DNA of 64,000 bases from JAJTYI01 sp964420145. GTDB taxonomy: Bacteria > Patescibacteriota > Dojkabacteria > B142 > OLB20. Under the pieces are notes generated by a model. That model did no database searches and was not told the origin of the DNA. It was given only the letters and a program-made list of their open reading frames with translations. Position numbers and translations under genes: made by a program. The stretch spans positions 1 to 64,000 of the forward strand of contig CAYQRB010000002.1 of NCBI GenBank assembly GCA_964420145.1, read 5' to 3'. Each line of letters opens with the position of its first letter. The first letter of the stretch is position 1. This document shows positions 38,262-46,580 of the stretch, in pieces.

Positions 38262-40028
38262 TTATTCAACTAACACTCCGTTTGATTGCAATTCCCACAA
38301 GTATCTATAAATTCCTCCTTTTCTTTTAATCAGCTCTTCATGACTTCCTTCTTCTATTATCCTTCCTTGTTCAAAAACAAGTATTCTATCAACTTTTTCT
38401 ATGGTAGATAGGCGATGAGCAATAATAATCGTAGTTCTGTTTTTACTCAAACTCCAGAGTGCTTTTTGTATTTGTTTTTCAGATATGGAATCAAGATTAC
38501 TTGTAGCCTCATCAAATATGATTATAGGGGTATCTGCCATAAATGCTCTGGCAATCGCTAATCTTTGTTTCTGACCTCCTGAGAGTTTTATACCTCTCTC
38601 TCCTACCTGTGTATTATATTTCTCTGGTAATGTATTGATGAAGTCATAAAGATATGCATTTTGAGAAGCAGTTATTAACTCATGGGGTTCGTATTTATCT
38701 GCTTTGGAATACCCAATATTGAATCCGATAGTATTATTAAAAAGCACAGCTTCTTGAGGAACCATTGATATTAGCTCACGAAGATCTTTTTTAGGGAAGT
38801 TTTTGATGTTGATACCATTGATAAGGATTTCTCCAGAAGTGGGGTCATAAAACCGCATAAGTAGTTTTATAAGTGTCGTTTTCCCTACTCCTGAGCTGCC
38901 AACTAGTGCAATGGATTCTCCCTGTTGTATTTCTAAGTTTAAACCCTCAAATACACTATGGTTTTCATCATAACCAAACGATACATTATTGAAAGTTATT
39001 TTTAAGCCTGAAGTAGAGTTTTGTATCGTTTCCTGGTCTTGAGGGGAAAGTTTTTTGACTTTATCAATCACTACTATTTTTTCATCAAGTAATCCTAGAT
39101 ACGCTTTTAAGTCATTGAAGTTCTTAGCAACTTCTCTGAACTGAAAAACAAGATTTCGTATTTTTGGATAAAAAGTACTAGCAAAAGTTATTGCCATAAC
39201 AAATTCTCCGGGGTTTATATATCCTTTGTTAAGATCATTAACTGCGAAAAGAATAGTGATTAGAAGGCCGATATTCACTAGACCCCCATTTACTAAATCG
39301 ATCACCCTGAAAGTTTTCGTGTAGTTTATAAAACTTTCTTCCCAAATTTTAACTTTTTTCCCTAAACGAATTTGTTCGTATCTTTCTTGTGCAAAATACT
39401 TAACATTTTCAAATGCAATCATATTGTCTACTATTAACGCATTCACATCATCATCACAATCATTAAAGGTTCTTCGTTTTCTTACATTGTGTTTAACTGT
39501 AAAATACATTGCAAAGACATTAATGAAGAAAACTATAACCGTGATGGTTATTAACCGTGGATATATTGTTGAATAGATTATAATCAAAAAAATAAAATCA
39601 AGAATAATTCTTACTGCCCATATGTTAAGCTCGTCAAAAAAACTAATGAATGCTCCCTCCCCTCTTTTGAAAAGGCTAATTAGTTTACCTGATGATTTCT
39701 GAATATGATAATGAAAGTCTAAGTCATGAAGATGTTTGAAAATATCTGTTTTCAATTTAGCAGATGTCCTGACTATAGTAATATCAGAAACATACATTGT
39801 AATGGTATCACCTAGGTAGGTAACCACAGTAACTACACAGATTAATAGTAGGGAGTTAAAGAGTTTTTCATTGTCTCCTTCAAGGGATGCGTTGACACCA
39901 TTTCGAAGAAAAAGAGGCAAGAGGTTAGAAAGCAATGCCATTAGGGTGTTTAGCAGGATTGCAGATAAATAGAAATACTTAAATTTCCAAACATAAGAAT
40001 AGAAGCGTTTAATGTACTTTATATCCAT
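38262..40028 (-). CDS. ABC exporter, fused TM and ATPase half-transporter (Atm1/MsbA-like)
   Basis: 588 residues: about six TM segments in residues 1-310, then an ABC ATPase with GSSGVGKTTLIKLLMRF (Walker A), Q-loop MVPQEAVLFNNT, signature LSGGQKQRLAIARAF and Walker B IIIFDEATSNLDS. It works as a homodimer. The substrate is not evident. It is the last gene of a four-gene minus-strand string (thioredoxin-like, secreted coiled-coil, membrane protein, ABC), so it may export a product handled by those proteins. Confidence 0.88.
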   Translation of the reverse strand: MDIKYIKRFYSYVWKFKYFYLSAILLNTLMALLSNLLPLFLRNGVNASLEGDNEKLFNSLLLICVVTVVTYLGDTITMYVSDITIVRTSAKLKTDIFKHLHDLDFHYHIQKSSGKLISLFKRGEGAFISFFDELNIWAVRIILDFIFLIIIYSTIYPRLITITVIVFFINVFAMYFTVKHNVRKRRTFNDCDDDVNALIVDNMIAFENVKYFAQERYEQIRLGKKVKIWEESFINYTKTFRVIDLVNGGLVNIGLLITILFAVNDLNKGYINPGEFVMAITFASTFYPKIRNLVFQFREVAKNFNDLKAYLGLLDEKIVVIDKVKKLSPQDQETIQNSTSGLKITFNNVSFGYDENHSVFEGLNLEIQQGESIALVGSSGVGKTTLIKLLMRFYDPTSGEILINGINIKNFPKKDLRELISMVPQEAVLFNNTIGFNIGYSKADKYEPHELITASQNAYLYDFINTLPEKYNTQVGERGIKLSGGQKQRLAIARAFMADTPIIIFDEATSNLDSISEKQIQKALWSLSKNRTTIIIAHRLSTIEKVDRILVFEQGRIIEEGSHEELIKRKGGIYRYLWELQSNGVLVE

Positions 40029-40030
40029 AA

Positions 40031-40612
40031 TTAAATTGATATTGAGTCTTCGAAACTTGTAGTAGTTTCTTGACCTAAGTTATTCTCACTACTGTGTTTA
40101 TCACTAGTAGAGTGATTTTTTTCGGAGTTCTTTCTTTTACCTCTGGATTGATATATACCTATAAAATTAGAAACAAACCCAGTAAGCAGTGAGGTTACAA
40201 ACAACAGGAATGCTACTGTATAAAGATTATCAGTTAGTGAGGGAGATAACGCAAAATTTATTTTCCAAAGGATAAGACCAGTTAGGAAATAAAATAAAAA
40301 AACATAATATATAGGTTGGAGTAAAACTATAAATAAAATTGATAGAAGAGGAACCAGGAGTACATCTTTTCTTGATTGAAAGAGATTGTTGAACTTGAAA
40401 ATATAAACACAGATTAACCACGAAACTATATGTGAGAGTAAATAGAAAGTACTGACTACATAAATATTTTGAAATCCGCCTTGTAGCATTAAAAATGGAT
40501 CTTCTTCTATAAATACTCCAATATAGCTAAAAAATGCAAAAATTAGGATTAGTAGTAATCCGGGTAACATAAATCTAAAATATGAAATTGTAGATTTTAG
40601 TTTTGTTGACAT
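40031..40612 (-). CDS. Four-to-five-TM membrane protein, unknown function
   Basis: 193 residues with hydrophobic segments at about 12-34, 48-70, 84-104, 106-124 and 132-155, then a Ser/Asn/Glu/Thr-rich hydrophilic tail of about 35 residues. No family recognised. It starts inside the end of the coiled-coil gene (16-base overlap) and stops 2 bases before the ABC exporter, so it is translationally linked to both and is a likely partner subunit. Confidence 0.65.
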   Translation of the reverse strand: MSTKLKSTISYFRFMLPGLLLILIFAFFSYIGVFIEEDPFLMLQGGFQNIYVVSTFYLLSHIVSWLICVYIFKFNNLFQSRKDVLLVPLLSILFIVLLQPIYYVFLFYFLTGLILWKINFALSPSLTDNLYTVAFLLFVTSLLTGFVSNFIGIYQSRGKRKNSEKNHSTSDKHSSENNLGQETTTSFEDSISI

Positions 40613-42564
40613 GATCCGTATACTTTAGAGTTATTGGTTTGTGTAATTTTTTGTAATTCTGAGATTATAATTTCATTTACAGGTTTAGAGGTCGTATCTA
40701 TAGTAACTAGAACTGGCTCAACACTAATTGCTTCACAAATCCCAGTTTCTAAAACCAGTTTTTTCTCACTAGATATCTCAACCCATTTTTTGTTTTGACA
40801 TTCGTATAGTTTATAAGTGTCTTCTATTGTATTTATTTCTTGAGACCAGAAAGATGGTGCGATATTGATTTCATCTCCTATAGAAAGTTTTGTTAAGAAG
40901 GTATTTTGAGAAAATATTTCTTTATTAAGTTTGGTAATAAAACTATTGATATCTGTTTGATGAAATTGTTTCTGGTCAAAATACTTAGATTCGACTTGAG
41001 AGATAGTGTCTGTTAAACCTTCCTGGTTTTTTATAGTTAGGTTAAGTTTAGAAACCCCATTTATTTTAGTTGTGTTTAATTTTTCAGAGCCTGTTTTTAT
41101 GGATAGTTGGCTATTTTGCCTGCAATCCGTAAACTTGGGAAGTAGTTCCTTGTAGTTATTTGTAATCTGACTTAGTTTGCCAGGATTAGATTTGGCTAAA
41201 GATTCTATTATCCTAGAATCGTCAAGTTCTTGTTTTGAGTATTTTTCAATATATTCTCTTTCAAATTCTAATAAAATCTCTGGATTTAACTGATCTTTCC
41301 CTTTTGAAGCAGTATGGAAATCCTCTACTATCTGGTTTGTACATATTTCGACTGCAGAGTTAAATTTGGAAAGGCCAGTTCTTAAGAATCGGTCTTTTTC
41401 TCTACGAGTTTCTGCTAGTTTGTTATATTGATCCAGTGACGATTTTATATTTTTTTGTTCTTCATTATACGAGGCTATTAGATTTGCATTTTTTTCGAGT
41501 TCAGTATCAATAACATCTAAAACCATAATATTTGCAGTTTTTTCTGCAAAAAGTTGTGCCAGAGATTGTTTTTTTTCAATCATCCTTAGTGATTTTTCTT
41601 GTATGAGGCGAACTTTACTATTACTTGCTTTTAAGAGTTTTAAAAATGTGAATAATTGATTTGGATCCTCAAAGCCGTACCAAGAATGCTTTTGATCTAG
41701 GCTAAATGCAATTCCTCTTTGAGAATTTGATAATACCTCTTGTACTCCTTTACGATCTAATATGTTTTGTTTTGTTAATACCTGATAATCTCTTTTTAAT
41801 TCAGAGTCTATAAGCTCAAATTCTTGCTGTTCACTTTTCATTCTGGTTGTAAGGAAGTTTAGTTTCTGGATAATATCCCCAGATTTTTGACCAAGATCGG
41901 TGTTTTTTTTGCTGATTGAGGTGATACTATCTTGTAAGTGATTATATCTCAAGCTTTTTTCGTTAGAGAGATTGACAGATTGATCCATATATTTTCTAGC
42001 AATAGTGTAGTGTTCGTTTTGAGTTTTCTGTTCATTAGAAAGCATCTGAATGATATCTGGTTCACAACGCATACCTTTATTTAGAATAGCTTCCAACACA
42101 GGATTAGAGTCATTTTGATTAACAAGGTTGGTTAAGGTGTTGACAGATTGCTGGTATTCGTTTTCTTCCCGACAGCGGGTTAGGTAGGTGTTTATTTCTG
42201 TTTCTAGATCTGATGCTATTTTTGTCAAACGATCTACTTTTTTAAATTTTGCTAATAATTTAGAGATGCTAGTATCCCCAGTTTGCTGATAGTATGAGCT
42301 GGATAGAGATCTGCAAATATCGTGCAAACCAGATATTTGAGATTCAAGTATTTCCAGATCATTTCTTGTAGGCTTGTCTATTTCGAGCACATTTTTATCT
42401 TCTATTGTTGTGTTCTTAGAGTATTGTGATTTTAGTTCTAAAAAAAGAGAATTATATTTGGGAGGCTCTATTTCGTCTAGAGTGAGAGCATGAACTTTAG
42501 ATTCCGATACTATCGGACTAATCAACAAGTATGAAAATAACAATATAACAAATAACCTATACAT
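40597..42564 (-). CDS. Large secreted coiled-coil protein with eight cysteines
   Basis: 655 residues. A signal peptide (about 1-26, ending near VHA) is followed by long charged helical stretches broken by short loops. No known domain is recognised. Exactly eight cysteines are spread from about residue 80 to the last four residues (GSCQQN), an even number that suits disulfides outside the membrane. The gene directly follows a membrane-anchored thioredoxin-like gene (31-base gap), which could make or reduce those bonds. Confidence 0.7.
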   Translation of the reverse strand: MYRLFVILLFSYLLISPIVSESKVHALTLDEIEPPKYNSLFLELKSQYSKNTTIEDKNVLEIDKPTRNDLEILESQISGLHDICRSLSSSYYQQTGDTSISKLLAKFKKVDRLTKIASDLETEINTYLTRCREENEYQQSVNTLTNLVNQNDSNPVLEAILNKGMRCEPDIIQMLSNEQKTQNEHYTIARKYMDQSVNLSNEKSLRYNHLQDSITSISKKNTDLGQKSGDIIQKLNFLTTRMKSEQQEFELIDSELKRDYQVLTKQNILDRKGVQEVLSNSQRGIAFSLDQKHSWYGFEDPNQLFTFLKLLKASNSKVRLIQEKSLRMIEKKQSLAQLFAEKTANIMVLDVIDTELEKNANLIASYNEEQKNIKSSLDQYNKLAETRREKDRFLRTGLSKFNSAVEICTNQIVEDFHTASKGKDQLNPEILLEFEREYIEKYSKQELDDSRIIESLAKSNPGKLSQITNNYKELLPKFTDCRQNSQLSIKTGSEKLNTTKINGVSKLNLTIKNQEGLTDTISQVESKYFDQKQFHQTDINSFITKLNKEIFSQNTFLTKLSIGDEINIAPSFWSQEINTIEDTYKLYECQNKKWVEISSEKKLVLETGICEAISVEPVLVTIDTTSKPVNEIIISELQKITQTNNSKVYGSCQQN

Positions 42565-42595
42565 ATAAGGCAGATTGAAACAACATAGTATAAAA

Positions 42596-43186
42596 TTACT
42601 TTGACTTTATGTAAAGCGGGCTCTCTTTTATAAGTGCATCGAGAGTTAATGAGCCAATCCATCTTTTTAGCTCATTGCCTTGATTATCAATCAGAACAAC
42701 AGTATGGGGAGTATCGACTTGATATTTATCTTTAGTTTGTGTGTCGGACTCATAGTTTACTTTTAGTATGAGTATTTCATCGGGAATAGTAGAAATATTG
42801 TTTAGGATATCAATATCGAGCTGTTTACAGCTTACACACCAATCTGCCATAAATAGTAATAGCACCTGATGATTTTCTGCTAGAGAGATATTCTCTTGTG
42901 AGTAATCTAGATATTTTTTATTTATCTCCCCATTCTTAACAAAGGTTGTAGGGATGGCGGTAATATCTTCTGATATTGTTTGCTCTCTAGACTTTTTCTG
43001 ATTTATGAAACTGTAGGTTAAAACCCCAATAATCAATATTACTATTATACCTGCAAAAATCATAATAGATTTTGACACTGCTGGTTGAGTGGTAGAGTTT
43101 TGCTTTTTTTGTGTATTTAATTGGGTATTTCCGTTTGACAAATTTTGTGTCTGTGTGGCGGTATTTATATCTTGTTGTTCGTTCAT
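42596..43186 (-). CDS. Membrane-anchored thioredoxin-like protein (CVSC)
   Basis: 196 residues: a Gln/Asn/Thr-rich N-terminus, one TM (about 40-62), then a thioredoxin fold with active site ADWCVSCKQLD and TPHTVVLIDNQGNELKRWIG, containing the cis-Pro loop (DTPHT). The topology places the domain outside the membrane, like the C-terminal domain of DsbD. It heads the operon ending in the ABC exporter. TATAAT lies six bases before its ATG. Confidence 0.82.
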   Translation of the reverse strand: MNEQQDINTATQTQNLSNGNTQLNTQKKQNSTTQPAVSKSIMIFAGIIVILIIGVLTYSFINQKKSREQTISEDITAIPTTFVKNGEINKKYLDYSQENISLAENHQVLLLFMADWCVSCKQLDIDILNNISTIPDEILILKVNYESDTQTKDKYQVDTPHTVVLIDNQGNELKRWIGSLTLDALIKESPLYIKSK

Positions 43187-43198
43187 AATATTATTATA
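43187..43198 (-). promoter_or_regulatory. -10 box abutting the thioredoxin-like gene start
   Basis: On the minus strand TATAAT (43198-43193) is followed by six bases and the ATG at 43186. The expected transcript is leaderless or has a one-base leader. It lies in the 61-base divergent gap shared with the flavodoxin gene. Confidence 0.45.
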
Positions 43199-43247
43199 AT
43201 AGCTTACATATATATTATTAACTATTTTTAATCATTAGTAAAAGTAT

Positions 43248-43727
43248 ATGAGTAGGGTTTTGATTTTGTATGCCACAATGTCAGGGAACACCGAAAAAGT
43301 AGCCTTACATATATCGCAAGAAATACCTAAAGTTTTGCCTGATAATGAAGTCGTCCTTATGGATATGATGGAAGCTACAGAGGATATATTTTTGGGATTT
43401 GACCTAATAGTTATAGGCTCCTCCACTTGGACGGATGGAGAGTTTAACCCTATAGCAGAGGAGTTTTTAGGTAGATTGAGCGAATCACAAATAGATTTTG
43501 CAATGAAGAAATTTGCAGTATTTGGACTTGGCGAATCGTATTATCCACGATTTTGTACTATTGTAGAAAAGACAACAGATTTAGTTAAGTCTAAAAATGG
43601 TGATGTGATTGGTGAGCAACTCAAACTAGATGGATATGTGGACGAAAATATGCTCGAGAGCATAACAGTATGGATTACCAATATAATACATATATTTCAA
43701 GGTACTGCAGACTTGCCAAGCAGTTAA
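43248..43727 (+). CDS. Flavodoxin
   Basis: 159 residues. The FMN phosphate loop is YATMSGNTEK, the second flavin loop is GSSTWTDGEFN, and the third is FGLGESYYPRFC. This is a short-chain flavodoxin, a soluble one-electron carrier. The redox partner is not in the window; the divergent thioredoxin-like gene is the only redox neighbour. Confidence 0.9.
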   Translation: MSRVLILYATMSGNTEKVALHISQEIPKVLPDNEVVLMDMMEATEDIFLGFDLIVIGSSTWTDGEFNPIAEEFLGRLSESQIDFAMKKFAVFGLGESYYPRFCTIVEKTTDLVKSKNGDVIGEQLKLDGYVDENMLESITVWITNIIHIFQGTADLPSS

Positions 43728-43738
43728 AGTATTTTTGG

Positions 43739-44293
43739 TTAGTATTTTTCTATAAAAATCAAAACAGTAGCAGGTTTTTTGTTTATATCTTCTGACTTTG
43801 TTATTTGTAGAATTAATTTTCTTCCATCTTTTTTTGCTTCCAGGGAAAGAGAGTCGCTTTTAGGATTAAGATCTGGAGTCTCTGTTGTAAACTCCCACCC
43901 TAGTATTTTAATATCTTGTATTAGTGCAAATGTTAAATAGCTATACGCTTCTTGTACTACGATTTGTGTTTGGAAACTAGATGGATTATCAGAAAAACAA
44001 TTTGATTGAATTGAAATTGTATTATCTAGCACAGGTAGGTCGCTGGGCCAATTTAGTGGTAGCTCTTCGGGAGAGTTTAGTGAGCAAACTTTGGATTTTC
44101 TCTCAACCTCAATCTCCGGAAGAGGAATTTCGATTTCTGTTTTTGTGGTATCGTTTGTAGAACTACTACGAGATTCTATATTACCTTTTTGGTGTTGGAC
44201 AAAAATAGTAATTACTATAATAACAAAGAGTAGGAAGAGTATGATAGGAAATAGTTGCTTGATTAAGTTATCTTTCTTTGTCTTTTTTTGCAT
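43739..44293 (-). CDS. Single-pass membrane protein of unknown function
   Basis: 184 residues: a Lys-rich cytoplasmic tail, TM at about 13-33, a Ser/Thr/Glu/Pro-rich linker, then an extracytoplasmic domain of about 110 residues with two cysteines (KVCSL, SNCFS) and an alternating beta pattern. No family recognised. It starts 31 bases inside the end of the AlkD gene, so it is translated from the same message. Confidence 0.6.
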   Translation of the reverse strand: MQKKTKKDNLIKQLFPIILFLLFVIIVITIFVQHQKGNIESRSSSTNDTTKTEIEIPLPEIEVERKSKVCSLNSPEELPLNWPSDLPVLDNTISIQSNCFSDNPSSFQTQIVVQEAYSYLTFALIQDIKILGWEFTTETPDLNPKSDSLSLEAKKDGRKLILQITKSEDINKKPATVLIFIEKY

Positions 44294-44991
44294 TGTAAGT
44301 ATTTTTGTCTTGTGGGTTCAGGAAATCTTTCAATTGTATATCGTAACATGGTTCTAGGCATATCTATACAGTTTTTATCCAAAAACTTGGTAAGTACAGC
44401 CATATCTCTTTTTCCTATCTCTCTAAGCATCCAGCCAGAAGCTTTATGCATTAGGTCGTGTTTATGTGTTAGAAATATTTCTGCAAGTTTAATTGTATCT
44501 GTAAATTGATGGTGTTTGATATAGTGAAATGTGGCAATAATTGAAATTCTTTGATGCCAAAGTTTTTGAGTATGAGCTAGTTTATATAGTAGTTTACGAT
44601 CTTTATCCATTAAAAATTCTCCTAGAATCTCGGCAGAAACATCTACCAAATCCCAGTTGTTTACCTGATCCAAATATTTTAAATAAAAGTCTATTAGTTG
44701 TTTTCTTTCGTGTTCTATTTTTGTTTTTTGAAATTTATTAACTAAGATAATAAGTGAAGCAAGCCTATATTCGTGAACTTCGTCCATCACTACTTTTTGT
44801 AGCTCAGATAAAGAGATGTTTTGAAAATTTTTGGTAACAGCTCTTATCTTTGGTACTGTAATACCTATAAATTTATCACCTTCGGCGTATTCCCCCTTTT
44901 GGGTTTTAAAAAATCTTTGAGAAAAAACCGCTTTTTGTGGATCTGCAAGTGATGATAGTTTTTGGATAAGGTTAGTAGCCGTTTGATCCAT
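44263..44991 (-). CDS. DNA alkylation repair protein, AlkD-like
   Basis: 242 residues of HEAT-like helical repeats. Conserved AlkD/AlkC features include FIGITVPKIRAVTK, HEYRLASLIILV, NNWDLVD (here VNNWDLVDVSAEIL) and HKASGWMLREIGKRD. These glycosylases remove alkylated bases by capturing destabilised DNA. The protein is full length. It sits in a window rich in other repair genes. Confidence 0.88.
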   Translation of the reverse strand: MDQTATNLIQKLSSLADPQKAVFSQRFFKTQKGEYAEGDKFIGITVPKIRAVTKNFQNISLSELQKVVMDEVHEYRLASLIILVNKFQKTKIEHERKQLIDFYLKYLDQVNNWDLVDVSAEILGEFLMDKDRKLLYKLAHTQKLWHQRISIIATFHYIKHHQFTDTIKLAEIFLTHKHDLMHKASGWMLREIGKRDMAVLTKFLDKNCIDMPRTMLRYTIERFPEPTRQKYLQCKKRQRKIT

Positions 44992-45032
44992 TATAATTTA
45001 TTCAAATCTTGGTCAAGATAATTTGTCTGATT

Positions 45033-45106
45033 TGGAGCAGGATACGAGAATCGAACTCGCGACTCATCCTTGGGAAGGATGCGTATTACCTCTATACTAA
45101 TCCTGC
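45033..45106 (-). tRNA. tRNA-Gly (anticodon CCC)
   Basis: 74 nt including encoded CCA. Acceptor stem GCAGGAT/ATCCTGC, D-stem GTAT/ATAC, anticodon stem CATCC/GGATG with loop TTCCCAA, T-arm GCGAG-TTCGATT-CTCGT. All stems pair with one G-U. It reads GGG codons. Confidence 0.93.
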
Positions 45107-45122
45107 ATAGAAGGTATTATAC

Positions 45123-45938
45123 TTAAATTTGCTTAGGTATTGAAATATTAAAATACTCACAAAAATCTAGGTATGAAATAGTTCGGTCTTGATCTTCCAG
45201 ATAGTTTTTTAGTTTAAGATGACTATCTTGTTGATAAGGGAAACATTCCTTTGCTGTTGTTGTATTAAACTGAAAATTTAGTAAGGTGGTTCGTTGAGTT
45301 TCCAAGAATGACCTAAAATTGGTTTGAGTAGATGTATATCCTAGTTCCTGAGCTAACTTAACAGTATTTATAAAAAACTCACTACTTCCTAGACTAGCCA
45401 CATCTGCGTCTTGAATATATTGAGTCATGAGTTGTTGTCTGTTTTTGTCCCTCTCATCCCACGGAGATCCTATTGGTCGATAAATCCCCTGATTTGTAAT
45501 TTGTGTATGAGTAGAGAGGATTAACCATTGTATTAAATTCCCATCTGCAGGGGTCAGCCCTTGAGAGGTTAGTTGGTTGACTGCTAATCTACCGCTCTCT
45601 GCCTCGTTGTTAATGAGATTACTAGGATTTTCTAATACTGTATCATGATAGCAGGCTCCCATTATAACCAAAGCAAGTTCATCATCTGTGAGTTTTTCTT
45701 CTCCTATTGCATTTAAATTCATATAGATGATGTTGGTAACAACAGTTAGGGTATGCTCTAAATTATGATAAGGTTTTTCGGGTTTCCTTGTAATAATTTC
45801 AGCACTATCTTGTAGAGCAAAACCAACTAGATGGTTTTGATTTATAAGGTTTTCAAGTGCTTCTTGGATATTAACTCCTATTCCCTCAGGGTAAATACCA
45901 AAGATATTTTTGGGTTGTTCAAATACATTTTCTGACAT
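45123..45938 (-). CDS. HD-domain metal-dependent phosphohydrolase-like protein
   Basis: 271 residues from the ATG at 45938; TAAAAT lies five bases before it. The HD-fold metal residues are YHNLEHTLTVV, GACYHDTVLE and a later DADVASLG, with TH motifs between. Such proteins hydrolyse nucleotides or small phosphate esters; the substrate is not indicated. It lies between two tRNA-Gly genes on the same strand. An upstream ATG (45959) would add seven residues. Confidence 0.7.
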   Translation of the reverse strand: MSENVFEQPKNIFGIYPEGIGVNIQEALENLINQNHLVGFALQDSAEIITRKPEKPYHNLEHTLTVVTNIIYMNLNAIGEEKLTDDELALVIMGACYHDTVLENPSNLINNEAESGRLAVNQLTSQGLTPADGNLIQWLILSTHTQITNQGIYRPIGSPWDERDKNRQQLMTQYIQDADVASLGSSEFFINTVKLAQELGYTSTQTNFRSFLETQRTTLLNFQFNTTTAKECFPYQQDSHLKLKNYLEDQDRTISYLDFCEYFNISIPKQI

Positions 45939-46151
45939 AGTGTATTTTAGCAAAAACAAGTGGATTTGATAAGATCAGTTGCAGGTTAATAAATGGAGAA
46001 AAGTGATTAGGTTTAACTATTCGGAAATAGCAAGATCTTGAGTGAGTTTTTATTTGGGATTAGGATTTAATTTTACAACAGTGAGGAAGATATAGATATT
46101 CAAGCCTTTTTAACTAAATGTGTACAGACATATAATGAAATCTGTATAGTT

Positions 46152-46227
46152 TGGAGCGGCGAACCGGGGTCGAACCGGCGACCTTCTCGTTGGCAACGAG
46201 ACGTTCTACCAACTGAACTACCGCCGC
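46152..46227 (-). tRNA. tRNA-Gly (anticodon GCC)
   Basis: 76 nt including encoded CCA. Acceptor GCGGCGG/TCGCCGC, D-stem GTTC/GAAC, anticodon stem TCTCG/CGAGA with loop TTGCCAA, T-arm GCCGG-TTCGACC-CCGGT. Canonical in all arms; reads GGC and GGU. Confidence 0.95.
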
Positions 46228-46266
46228 TTAGGTATGAATTATTATAGAAAGAACATTGAAATTTTA

Positions 46267-46545
46267 CTAGATTTGTTGATTATATACAATCGATTGATAT
46301 TTTTCATACCCAATACGATAGTTTTTTATGCCAGTTTTGATCTTAAAGAATATTTCTTTTCCTAGTAGATTTCTTGTAAGATTTATCCCTGTATCCCCTA
46401 TTGCCGTCCATGTACCTATAAGGTTTATATAGGTAGAAGAAATCACTATTCTTACAATACAAGTTCCTTTTAACTTACTACATTTAAAATAGCTTGCATA
46501 ATCATTAAAACTTATAAAGAGATTTGTATAATTTAGGTATAACAA
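46267..46545 (-). CDS. Doubtful small ORF in the 353-base gap behind the aldehyde dehydrogenase gene
   Basis: The gap 46228-46580 holds only this frame: 92 codons, opening at TTG with no in-frame ATG upstream. The protein is Ile/Asn/Tyr/Lys-rich with two cysteines (KCSKLKGTC) and a patterned middle part (TWTAIGDTGINLTRNLLG). It is not in frame with the aldehyde dehydrogenase, so it is not a readthrough tail. It may be a real small protein, a gene remnant or chance. No family recognised. Confidence 0.3.
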   Translation of the reverse strand: MLYLNYTNLFISFNDYASYFKCSKLKGTCIVRIVISSTYINLIGTWTAIGDTGINLTRNLLGKEIFFKIKTGIKNYRIGYEKYQSIVYNQQI

Positions 46546-46580
46546 AGATAGTCTATACGATTGGGTTGTTGTGCAGAAGT

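Noticed and set aside
46267..46545. Readthrough extension of the aldehyde dehydrogenase
   Set aside because: The downstream ORF is in a different frame; in-frame extension ends after 16 codons.
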